Assembly (NCBI GenBank): GCA_950022655.1
Contig: OX465580.1
Span: 123,053,016-123,117,015 of the forward strand
DNA length: 64,000 bases
Origin: Alentia gelatinosa
Lineage: Eukaryota; Annelida; Polychaeta; Phyllodocida; Polynoidae
Direction of reading: 5' to 3'
In this document: in pieces, positions 24,219 to 33,016 of the stretch
How positions within the stretch are numbered: the stretch's first letter is position 1
Layout of the letters: each line of letters opens with the position of its first letter
Notes under the pieces: generated by a model
Seen by the model: the letters and a program-made list of their open reading frames with translations, nothing else
What the model was told of the DNA's origin: nothing
Database searches by the model: none
Made by a program: the position numbers and the translations under genes

Positions 24219-25597
24219 GAAAAACGGCAAGATGCGTTGAGTTATTCCTAGGGAGAGTGATTATTTTTTCCATTTCTTTCAGGCAATACTTATTAATATG
24301 CTTTAAGGCGTTTGATTTGATTGACAATATTATGCTTCATAAACCTAGTACATTTAACACTCTGTTACCACAAATAGGTATTGCTTATCATCTTCTGGAT
24401 CCAAGTGTGTAAACCCTTTCCTACCTTATATATGTAAACTATTCCCTACATTCAATACAATCCGAATTCCAACATGAACAACATAGATCTCACTAGATAT
24501 GACCATCATGGACAGGAAATATTAAAGGCTTGCCTGAGGTTGTCAGTCTTCTATCAAAAACAGGCGGATAAAAATCACTGTTCATTACGAATCCTACATA
24601 AAGGTTATGAATATAATCATAAAACGCCATGGCCAACTTATATTATTTTGAAACAACAGAGAAAAAGAAAGATGCTATCTCTTACCTCATAGTAGTGGAG
24701 AGGCGCACACAGAGGAACTGAAAGGATGGTGTAGGGCGCCTATGAATAGACACATAAATCACCTAGACATGATCCCATCAACACGGATGAAGTTTTAATC
24801 CCTCTCCCTCGGCTCTTTTACAATGATGGCTGATGGGTCATATTGTGGTTGCTTTTGATTTCTTTCTTCGATGTTATTGCTGTATCTATGAAAGTTTAAT
24901 GTCTGTTTTCAATTCATTTCCCCCATCTACATGAAGTTGTCTCACTGGGTCTCCCAGCGGTGTGTTTGTGGGAGAACGGGGTGTTGTCTGGAGTTGTCGT
25001 GGCTGAATCTGTTATCTCCTATGATTGGTAGAGTTATGAGACAATCCCCACTGATAAACGCTGATAACCACTAACACTGGTGTCAGTGGCGGATCCTTCA
25101 TCTGCCAATGTTTTAGGATCCACAACTGATGTTATATCTAGGGAATAACCTTAAATTGCATAGTAATTATATCTAGGGAAATTACATGGAACTATATCAG
25201 ATTAGGGAATTGCAGTGCATGTATTACACGGTTGATGTCCCTGTGATTAAGATATCGCCATATATCTCCTTGATTATGATGTTGCCATTAAATGTCTATG
25301 TAAGGGGCACCAAGCAAAATCGTTAGATGGTCCCCCAATTTTTTTGCATATTCTAGTACATTTACGACTTTAGTTTTCAAATGAATAAAGTTTCGCGTAG
25401 CAGATTCAGTCTTGACAATTGTTGAACATGGCTTAGAAAGTTGATGATGTTGGTTTAGTTCCATAATGATTTACATGTATTGTCCTATGTTACAATGCAC
25501 ACCCTGTTGCACTCCTCCTGTCTTAATATTGCTGCGCTGATGCTGTCATAGCGTACATAAATCCAGTCTTGTCTTAATGCATATATAGCAGTGATAA
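24219..25597. other. Intron sequence, nothing identified
   Basis: Short frames only. A short imperfect direct repeat with TATCTAGGGAA lies near 25135-25205. Confidence 0.45.
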
Positions 25598-25775
25598 GGG
25601 GTCATCCATAAAGTACGTACGCAGAAATTCCAAAATTTCTGACCCCCACCCCCACCCCCTCCCGATTTTGTACGCAATAGAACAAAGAAGGAGCATACGC
25701 AAAATTTCCGAAATTTTTTACCCCCCCCCCCCCCCCCCACCCCCGTCAGTGCGTACGTACTTTATGGATGGCCCC
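25598..25775. mobile_element. MITE, GGGGCCATCCATAAAGTACG family, copy 1
   Basis: Inverted ends GGGGTCATCCATAAAGTACG and CGTACTTTATGGATGGCCCC; 3-bp TAA duplications at 25595-25597 and 25776-25778. The two halves contain similar CGCA(A)AATTTC...CCCC blocks, and the right half carries a run of about 17 C. It is inserted in the TTAA-like edge of the foldback element that starts at 25776. Confidence 0.9.
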
Positions 25776-26073
25776 TAAAGAAGAAATCAACAAGTTTTGA
25801 TCAAAGTCATCATAATCCAAAAGTTTGACGCAGAGTGAGATGAAGAGGTGACTGCCAAGTGGATAATATCACGTAGCTTTCAAACGAATTGGAGAACGAT
25901 GACTTTGACCAAAACGAGTTGCTGTCTGTATTTATCTCACCCCTGTACATTCTTAAAGAATTGATGACAGACAAGGATATAGACCATAGAGAACGGACTG
26001 CAATACTCATTGGGGTATGGAGAACAAGTTCCCAATGTTAATCCTATGGGACAAAAATACCAGGGTGAGATAA
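25776..26073 (-). mobile_element. Foldback element, subfamily A, copy 3
   Basis: TAAAGAAGAAATCAACAAG, TTTTGATCAAAGTC, the return arm CAAACGAATTGGAGAACGAT, then a linker from TTATCTCACCCC to GGGTGAGATAA with CCCAATGTTAATCCTATGG. Its outer edge is joined to the MITE at 25598-25775. Confidence 0.85.
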
Positions 26074-26369
26074 TCATCCTGTCTCAACATGCACATTGTA
26101 GTAGTCATCCTGTCTTAACATTCATATATTATTATACTCATCCTGCCTTAACCCTTTAAGGAGGGTGCCTGTGGCTGTCATTGCTGTCTCAACACAACTG
26201 TCAAGGGGTACAAGAAAATAGAAGGAAGTACTTAAAAAACAGCAACAGCATGAAAATGTTATTTGAAACAATACCAAAGAAAGATATCATCATGTTTTTG
26301 AAAGATTGTTTATGAAATACTTGAAAACATTGAACAGAATTGACTGAAATAAGTCTACGAAAGCGTAAA

Positions 26370-26445
26370 TCATTAATGGTCCCTATATACCCTCAGAGGG
26401 TCCCCTTGGACGTTAAACCACACACAAAAAAACTTTAAAAATCTT
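26370..26445 (+). mobile_element. SINE 3' tail remnant
   Basis: CTTGGACGTTAAACCACACAC followed by an A-rich run matches the 3' end of the SINE at 27728-28019. It ends about 28 bp before the DAGL exon, close to the splice acceptor region. Confidence 0.55.
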
Positions 26446-26473
26446 AACACTGCCATGTCCATGCTTGTTGCAG

Positions 26474-26685
26474 GATCATCGTGCTGGGCGTCATCCTTGG
26501 CGTGGTGGAGTTCGACCCCGACTCGTCCTGCGCCACCACACTCCAGCAGCATGTGCTCGGCTACCTGGTCATCCTCTCTGTGTGCGCCACCGTGGAGGCG
26601 GTGGTGGCGCTGGTCGCCATGCGCGGCTCCATCCTCTACACGGAGCCGCGCACCAGCATGCAGTACCTACTCTACATACGGCTCG
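26474..26685 (+). CDS. DAGLA-like: Diacylglycerol lipase alpha-like, internal exon (end of TM1, first loop, TM2)
   Basis: This exon encodes part of the N-terminal membrane domain of an sn-1-specific diacylglycerol lipase, which releases 2-arachidonoylglycerol from diacylglycerol at the plasma membrane. Seen: 70 full codons plus one split base at each end. They run from a hydrophobic stretch (IIVLGVILGVVEF), through a short loop with a cysteine, to a second helix (LGYLVILSVCATVEAVVALVAM) and then RGSILYTEPRTSMQYLLYIRL. The ILYTEPR.SMQY.LY.RL core is the signature of the alpha paralogue; vertebrate DAGLB is clearly different there. It corresponds to about residues 32-102 of vertebrate DAGLA. 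The acceptor is TTGTTGCAG ending at 26473 (phase 2) and the donor is GGTGAGC with GT at 26686 (phase 1). The exon is far more GC-rich than its surroundings. The catalytic Ser/Asp/His lie in later exons outside the window. Confidence 0.92.
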
Positions 26686-26707
26686 GTGAGCATTTCTTTT
26701 TATTATC

Positions 26708-27046
26708 CACCTAATACAAAGTGTCCATAGAAAACACATAGGGGGTTTGTATGGACATACCCGGTGCATACAGATATGTTGTATGCTCCGGGTGGCGCAT
26801 ACGGAAAAATAGTGCGTATGGAAAAATAGTGCATAACTAAAATGAACTGATATCGGCATGTCACTTGTGCAGAAAAGGTTGATAATAAATACAATATAGA
26901 CTGGTTTTAGATAAAAGCGTTTGTATGCTCCTCGGAGTTGACTCTACGCAATATCCTCGCATACGCTCGGATATTACTACGCGTCAACTCCTCGGAGCAT
27001 AGGGCCGCTTGTATCTGAAACCAGTCGATATTGTGTATTTATTCCT
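26708..27046 (+). mobile_element. Foldback element, subfamily D, copy 3, just after the DAGL exon
   Basis: It starts CCACCTAATACAAAGTGTCC only 22 bp after the 5' splice site. The tail part includes TGTTGTATGCTCCGG and GCATACGGAAAAATAGTGCG. The hairpin (26884-27046) has arms with TATGCTCCTCGGAGTTGACT and AGTCGATATTGTGTATTTAT around the core CTACGCAATATCCTCGCATA / CGCTCGGATATTACTACGCG. It is the most intact copy of this subfamily. Confidence 0.9.
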
Positions 27047-27110
27047 ATATACCTATGGCTGTACACTCTATGCTTACACCACGTTCTGGGGGGTGGAGTA
27101 ACTTATGGAT

Positions 27111-27166
27111 ACTACCCAAGGTTGCCGTATACTACCCAAGGTTGCCGTATACTACCCAAGGTTGAC
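27111..27166 (+). repeat. 20-bp tandem repeat, 2.8 units
   Basis: The unit ACTACCCAAGGTTGCCGTAT is repeated exactly twice and then ACTACCCAAGGTTG. Confidence 0.97.
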
Positions 27167-27330
27167 ATTTAGACCAATCAGATTGTCTCTTACAAAATTC
27201 ATATGAAAAGCGCAGTGGGGAGTAAACATAAAGTCTCAAGTTACTCGATAAGGTTGGATCTGGCTTCAGGTTTGATGGTGGATGAGCAAATAACGCTAAT
27301 TATCGTTATTAAACCACATTTGAAGGTATA

Positions 27331-27490
27331 TAGGAATAGGGAAACCAAGTACCAGTGAAAGGAAGTCAAAATTACTCGGTAAGGCTTGGAAAAATTACTG
27401 CCCGCGGCCAGGGCCTTGGGCAGTAATTTTTCCAAGCCTTACCTCGTAACTTTGACTTCCTTTCACCGGAACATAGTTTCCCTCTATTAT
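27331..27490. repeat. Large palindrome, about 73-bp arms
   Basis: The left arm 27331-27403 (with GTGAAAGGAAGTCAAA and TAAGGCTTGGAAAAATTACT) is the inverse of the right arm 27418-27490. The inner 49 bp of the arms differ at only about three positions. The loop is GC-rich. A diverged version of the arm start (AAGTCTCAAGTTACTCGATA) lies just upstream near 27230. Confidence 0.93.
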
Positions 27491-27503
27491 CCACAGAGGG
27501 TGG

Positions 27504-27726
27504 GGAGCTAGCTGAAGGGGGTGTTCCACTGGACCGACGGTAGCCGATTCCGTAGCCAGACAATCGCCGATTATTATCGGATGCCCTAGAATTTCTCAAA
27601 TCTTTGAAAATGGTCATTTATTAAACTATTATTATCAGAATTAAATGAATTACAAAACGTGAGCTTCCTCTAAAGGGCCCAGGAACAATTGATCGGGTGA
27701 GAAATCGGCCTGGTGGATTTTGCCCT
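27504..27726 (-). mobile_element. MITE-like repeat, copy 2 (inverse of 15307-15523)
   Basis: It runs from AGCTGAAGGGGGTGTTCCAC to GATTTTGCCCTTT and is the reverse complement of the segment at 15307-15523. The SINE at 27728 begins exactly at its end. Confidence 0.8.
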
Positions 27727-27727
27727 T

Positions 27728-28019
27728 TAGTGGTTAGAGCAACGGACTTGTAAGCCCAATGTTGTAGGACTTTGTGGGTTTGAGTCCCACCCCCAGCAGT
27801 GGTTGATTTATTGATATATCAAAGGCCAATCCTTCTCATACCATGTCTATGTGGTGTGGGAAGTAAAAGAACCCTCACCTCGGTAAATGTGTAGGGGTGA
27901 ATTCATCACATAGATTCGATCAAGTGCTACCCTCGTGGTGTAAAAGAACCTTGAGAAATTCTGGTAAGGACCTGGAATGGTTAACTGGACGTTAAATCAA
28001 ATCAAACAAACAAACAAAC
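27728..28019 (+). mobile_element. tRNA-derived SINE, copy 2 (best preserved)
   Basis: The tRNA-like head has an A-box-like TAGTGGTTAGAGCAAC (27728) and a B-box-like GGGTTTGAGTCCCAC (27776-27790), spaced as in a tRNA gene. The body (CAGCAGTGGTTGATTTATTG, ATGTCTATGTGGTGTGGGAA, CTCACCTCGGTAAATGTGTA, TAGATTCGATCAAG) ends in CTGGACGTTAAATCAAATC and (CAAA)n. This kind of tail is common in mollusc SINEs. The first few bases of the head appear missing. Confidence 0.88.
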
Positions 28020-28255
28020 GTTTTCCTCTTTTCCAAGGGAAATCCCTGTTCTTCATTTTCAGTTTATGGAATCCTTTTTTGTTGTGTAAAACAAATAGAG
28101 AATAAATTGGGTCTCATTTACGCAAATAAACAGTGGTCCAAACCTTCCAACATACCCCAGCCCCATTAACACTGTGTTTTCTCAGTCTCTCTGAGGCAGT
28201 AAAATCCACATGAAAAATATTTCTTAGTTTTTTCATGATCCCAACTGACATCCCT
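28020..28255. mobile_element. MITE, AGGGATGTCAGTT family, copy 3 (5'-truncated)
   Basis: It starts in the family interior (TTTTCCTCTTTTCCAAGGG) right at the SINE tail. It carries TTGTTGTGTAAAACAAA, TTTTCTCAGTCTCTCTGAGG and CACATGAAAAATATTTC, and ends AACTGACATCCCT. It is directly followed by the foldback element at 28256. Confidence 0.8.
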
Positions 28256-28515
28256 CTCCACCTAGTCCATAGAAATCCCATAGGGAGTGTGTATGTACAT
28301 ACCTGGCACATACGGATATGTTGTATGCTCCGGAGGGGGTGGGGGTGGGTAACTAAATCGTGCATAACTAAAACGAACTGATATCGTCATGCCACTTGTC
28401 CAGAAAAGGTGGATAATAAATACAATATAGACTTGTTTAAGATAAAAGCGGTTGTACGCTCCTCGGAATTGACTGTATGCCATATCCTCGCATATGCTTG
28501 GATATTACTGCCCGT
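28256..28515 (+). mobile_element. Foldback element, subfamily D, copy 4
   Basis: TCCACCTAGTCCATAGAAAT, TTGTATGCTCCGGAGGGGG, GTGCATAACTAAAACGAACT, then the left hairpin arm and core (CATATCCTCGCATATGCTTG, GGATATTACTGCCCG). The right arm is lost. Confidence 0.85.
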
Positions 28516-29422
28516 CCACTCATTGGACCAAGAGCCTCCTATAGCAATAGGCACTGTGGAGTTATGGTTCTAGATTATGGATCAGCTAGAAATGTATTAA
28601 GATGTACCTAACGAGAAAGTGACTTTTTTTGTTCCCTGAATCGGTTTTGATATCTTCTTATTGTTATCCTCACAAATGGCGAACTTGGAAGATGAATACC
28701 CTTACTCCATCGCAGAACAGTAACGTAAAGCTAAGACTAGTGCGGAATAAAGGCATTCCTATGGGTTATATAGCGTATATATGATAGAGTGAGTACAAAT
28801 TAACTGGGTGTCTGGATGCACAAGATAACCCCCGCTCTCGTAGTCAGCATAAAACATGTATAAAAATGCGAAGACCAAATGAATACTGAAAAGACCTATT
28901 TATGTTGATAAAGGGACTGTTTTAGGTGTTGAAAGCGTAACACGAGGCGTGATCCAGCGTATCAAGTTGGCTTTAATAGGTCTAAATACCAAACAAATGA
29001 ATTGATGATATCTGGGGGTAGGTTTTAACATTGTTTACTATGAACCAAAAAGGACGGCAAGCGATATTACAACGCAAGGACTTTTAAGAAGCCATTTGAG
29101 CAGTTTCGTAATTCTGGTGGGCTTTTAAGGAAAGCGTTGTAATACAATACTCCAATTTGCCTTTTTAATATCCTTTCTTTCGTCAGTCACATAATTGTTT
29201 TCGCGATTGATTATTTTTAATCGATTGCGGGATCGGTTAAATTCCCCTAGCCCCTAAGCCGGCCTATTTGGGAACAGTCAGGCGACTGGATAAGGACAGT
29301 GCGGGTGGAATAGGATGGGGGTGCAAGTGGGAAATAGCAGCCTACTCCATCATAACCGAGTTGCTGAGCCAGCTAATAGAGGAAGCCATGCTGAGCTGTC
29401 TGGTTACCCACGCTTACCGTGT
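28516..29422. other. Intron sequence, nothing identified
   Basis: No exon, repeat partner or motif recognised. Confidence 0.45.
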
Positions 29423-29682
29423 GCAGGGATGTCAGTTTTCCTTGTTTCCACGGAATTCCTTGTTTAAGAAATAATTTTTTCTTGTGTAAAATTAACATAA
29501 CAAAAAAATACTCATAGATTCCCTAATTAACCTGCCTCCAAACCCATGTTCCGTAGTGAAAATGTTATTTGTATCTACTATATTTCAGGTCTTTTTGGTG
29601 TGTACATAATTCTAATGTCTTACCATGTATTGTCGGGGAAAATATTTCCTTGTTTTTTTCTGACCACAACTGACATCCCTGC
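29423..29682. mobile_element. MITE, AGGGATGTCAGTT family, copy 4 (intact ends)
   Basis: Perfect 15-bp inverted ends GCAGGGATGTCAGTT (29423-29437) and AACTGACATCCCTGC (29668-29682), 260 bp overall. Contains TTTTCTTGTGTAAAATTAAC and GGGGAAAATATTTCC. This copy defines the family ends. Confidence 0.88.
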
Positions 29683-29984
29683 GTGTGATCGTCCTGGGGA
29701 ATACACGTTGTGCTGGTATCTGCTAGGACGATACGGGATGCCCCTGAGGGGGGAGGCCTCTCCCGAGTCTCTGACGGTATCCGGCAAGTCATTCAGTATC
29801 GGCAGGAACTCAAAGTCTCGACACGGTCACCCTTAACCCGTTCTGGGCGAGTAGGTTCATGGATAACAGTCGATGTGTGTGAATCTTTCGTTTATCCAAA
29901 GCTAGATTGGGTCTGTCTCCGGTTATCGGATAAGAATATTCTTGATTAACAGTAGATCCAGGATGTGCCCAGGAGGCTTTTCTC

Positions 29985-30066
29985 GGGGGGGGGGGGGGGA
30001 GGGCTAGAATGCCTTGAAGCATTCATGACAAATTCATTTAATAAATAAATAAATAAATAAATAAAT
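29985..30066 (+). repeat. Poly(G) run and (AAAT)n microsatellite
   Basis: A run of about 14 G ends near 29999, and an AATA/AAAT tract of about seven units lies at 30040-30066. Between them GAATGCCTTGAAGCATTC is a palindrome resembling those in the piggyBac-like elements. Confidence 0.9.
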
Positions 30067-30217
30067 ACAAGAAAAAGAAAAGTGTTTGTATCACTTATGG
30101 AAAGATGCATGTGGAAGCTAATATATCATTTTAGGAAAGTTCCTCTACGGCAATGATAAGTTCCTTTAGGTCAGGTGAGAAGTGAATGCCCTAAGGTATT
30201 CCTGTCCTTCAACAGAC

Positions 30218-30362
30218 AGTGGTTTGAACCTCTACACATGCCCTCAGACCTACACCATGACCGACATTGGGTTTTTTCCCCATGTTTTCTCAGTCTATCT
30301 GAGGTAGTTAATTCCACAAGAAAATTATTTTCACATTTTATCCGACCACAACTGATATCCCT
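30218..30362. mobile_element. MITE, AGGGATGTCAGTT family, copy 5 (right part)
   Basis: CAGTGGTTTGAACCTCTACA, CCATGTTTTCTCAGTCTATC, TGAGGTAGTTAATTCCACAA and the end AACTGATATCCCT. The left end is missing. Confidence 0.75.
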
Positions 30363-31242
30363 CGCAATGCCTTCAGACATTCCCGTCCCTCACGTAGGCT
30401 GCATACTGCGTTAATTAAGTAATTCTCGCCGCGGATGGGTTAAGACTCCATAACTAGGTGCTCTCTGGTTTCGTTTGTAGGACCAACCAAAGGTTTCTGT
30501 CTAGCCACGCATGGGGAATCTTATAAGCAATTTTGCCATCTCCAGTCAGCAATTGATATCTCAGGGTTGCATTTTCGGAACTAGAAAACTATACGGAACT
30601 TCATGTTGTTTGTTGATGTAATTATTCTCAGATGACTACAGGTTTCGGATGAGCTGCTCAGAGCTAATTCTAGGTACACCCCACCGGAGGCGTGGCTTAG
30701 GGGTTAATGATCGGTGTGGAGGAGGGAACAGACCCAGCCAGGCCTGAACAGTGATATAGCATTACCGTAAGGTAAATAAGGTGTGCCACACTGCATAGCG
30801 ATGTGCTGGTATTAACGCTATATTCAAGGTTCCTGGGTCTAAGCGATCTATTTGAGGTCTTCCGCTCCGTGAATTGTAGCATGATATAATCAGTCTTTCG
30901 TAGCAAAGACTATATCTAGATATATTCTGAAGTTAGCCGCACATATACGTGTATATGGGTGAGGCATGCAGGTCTACGTAAGGGTATGTAAGCATCGGAT
31001 TAGTACCTGGATTTTTTTATATTTGTTTTCATATGTTTATTGTCTCACATTTCGAGAGTTTTTCAGTTATATGTATGATATACAGTGTATATATCACATC
31101 AGCAGAAACAATTGACATGATGCAAGAAAAAATACAAAGATGTGAAACAAGAAATGGAAGATGCAGAAGGATGCACTGAGAAAGCCCCTAGACTAGACGT
31201 GCTAAAGTTCCAACGGTTCGACGCACTCCAAACTTGACCCAC
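30363..31242. other. Intron sequence, nothing identified
   Basis: No supported feature. Confidence 0.4.
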
Positions 31243-31491
31243 TAATCTGTCTCGTCGTCAGACCACCAGGGATCATATATTACATTAGAGGAGGTGCTCT
31301 CCTGGGATCCAGCTACGGACTGCTCCAGCGAGCCACTCAGTCAGCTGACAAGGAATCCTGTTTCTTTTTATGAAACAGCTCCAGGGGCACTCTCGCCAGT
31401 CAAGGATCTCTCGCAGCAGCTCAGTCGAGCTTTCCCCGCCAAACCGATCCCAGGTTTCCTCCTTGAGTTGCTCGCGGGATCAGAGAAGTAA
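31243..31491 (+). other. Unrecognised open frame of 82 codons, protein-like composition
   Basis: The frame is open from just after a stop at 31243-31245 to a stop at 31489-31491. It reads, in part, SYITLEEVLSWDP, SSEPLSQLTRNPVSFYET, SPVKDLSQQLSRAFP and IPGFLLELLAGSEK. The composition is balanced and unlike the low-complexity shadow frames elsewhere. An acceptor-like CGTCGTCAG lies at its 5' edge. It has no recognised domain and no visible neighbour. It could be a decayed transposon gag-like fragment, an exon of an unrelated gene, or chance. Confidence 0.22.
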
Positions 31492-31494
31492 GCA

Positions 31495-32574
31495 CCTCCG
31501 TTAATTGGAGGGGCTCTTGTTCAGGCGCCGTGGATCGTTAGTCAGGGCCGCTGCTCGCAATCGTAGGCTTGGAGCCATGCCAGATTTCTCCTTCCCAGCT
31601 GCTCGGCGTAATTTTAGATGAGTCCACCCCAGACACACCTTTGAACTTCTTCAAGCTACTCATACTAAGGAGCGGAGAGTTGCTGCATGATCGACTCGGG
31701 GTGGGGAATCGTTTCTTGTGATAATCTAGCTTACTCTTTTTGGGGGGCTATAATATTGGTCAGTGTCTGCATGTGTAAGCTTTGCTCATTCGCTTATATC
31801 AGTCTGTGAACAGGGATGCAAGTTCCCCGTTGATAAACGGAATTCCGATATTTCGTATGAATTGGCAACAATTGCACTGTTAAAATGGAAAGTGATTCAT
31901 TCTGTTTCAAAATGATGTTATAAATGATTGTTTTATATGAGTGTTTTGAATTTTTGAATATTCTCGACTTTCATCCACATATGAATCCACATTGAAGTCT
32001 GTGATTGGCGGTCGCAGAAACATTATTATGTTGTAAACCAACTATTGTATATACTCCACTATGGTTCTACTGAATACGTTATATAATTGCTTTGGCTATT
32101 AAAAATCAATGATCTGATGATATGTTAACTGGTACTTGTAATACCTAACAGGGACTTACAAAGAATATTATATGCTTATAAAGTGAATCTTATCTGTCCA
32201 CATTACCGCGATAGAGATGATAGTAGCAGCTTCCTGCTTCATGCAGTTCACCCATATACATGTAGTTACAGGAAATATAATCGTTATTGGTGAAGGCTAT
32301 AATGATCAGTGTTTTATGAATCCCAGCTATACACCATCACTTTAACTTATGGCGAGAGTGCGATATTAAACCTTTCTGGAATTTACATGAACATTTTATT
32401 ATTACATACCTATGGCCGAATGTCTATGAAATACTACCCGCTGCTAGGAGTACAGTATAAATAATGTTCGGGCGCACTGCGCCCATAGTAAATATTCGGG
32501 CGCCCTGTGACCATTGGGTGAAATGGTACATTTAATGAGTACATAAAAGGCGTTTTTTTTTATATTTAGTTATG
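31495..32574. other. Intron sequence, nothing identified
   Basis: A small hairpin GCACCTCC...GGAGGGGC lies at 31491-31510. A short repeated phrase, GGGCGCACTGCGCCC and CGGGCGCCCTG, lies near 32468-32510. Confidence 0.4.
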
Positions 32575-32655
32575 TAATAATAAGAAAACGTAGTGACTGA
32601 GCCAGAAGGGATGCCATTCCTTCGGGCTCAGTAACCACGTTTTCCCTTAATAATT
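32575..32655. repeat. 30-bp-arm palindrome
   Basis: The left arm GAAAACGTAGTGACTGAGCC plus AGAAGG is the inverse of CCTTCGGGCTCAGTAACCAC plus GTTTTC, with an 8-bp loop. Confidence 0.85.
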
Positions 32656-32716
32656 GTGTCTGTAGAGTAGGGTAAGTCTGATAAATCTTGAGGCTAGCCG
32701 GTTCTAGCCTGGTGGA

Positions 32717-33016
32717 ATAAAGAAGAAACCAACAAATTTTGGTCAAAGTCGTCGTTCCTCACAAGTTTGATGCAGAGAGATATAAACGAAGCGAAAGCCG
32801 AGTGAATATCATGGAGCATTCAGACGAGTTGGAGAACAATGACTTTGACCAAAACGAGTTACTTTCTGTATTTATATCACCCCTTCTGCACACTAAAAGA
32901 ATGGATGACACACAGGATATAGACCATAGTGAACGGCCTGCAATACCCGAAGGGGCATGAAGAACGAGTTCCCAATGTTAAACCTATGGGACAGAAATAC
33001 CAGGGGGGGAGATAAA
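32717..33016 (-). mobile_element. Foldback element, subfamily A, copy 4
   Basis: AATAAAGAAGAAACCAACAA, TTTTGGTCAAAGTCGTCG, the loop GAAGCGAAAGCCGAGTGAAT, the return arm TTCAGACGAGTTGGAGAAC with TTTGACCAAAACGAGTT. The linker runs from TTATATCACCCC to GGGGGAGATAA with CCCAATGTTAAACCTATGG. It is one of the most complete copies. Confidence 0.9.

Larger units (their letters stand above)
1..26473 (+). other. Upstream intron (and possibly 5' region) of the DAGLA-like gene
   Basis: The coding exon at 26474 starts in mid-protein, so this stretch is at least partly intron. The expected preceding exon would encode about 30 residues with an arginine-rich patch (FRRRW-like) and an SDDLV-like motif; I could not find it by eye, and it may be upstream of the window or too short to see. 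The region is dominated by repeats. Confidence 0.6.

Noticed and set aside
26455..26730. Alternative frames over the DAGL exon (Ser/Ala/Pro-rich and His/Arg-rich)
   Set aside because: Shadow frames of a GC-rich exon; only the DAGL frame fits splice phases and a known protein.
27728..27800. Functional tRNA gene
   Set aside because: A- and B-box-like blocks are present, but no proper acceptor stem or anticodon arm could be drawn, and the segment continues into a SINE body with a (CAAA)n tail.
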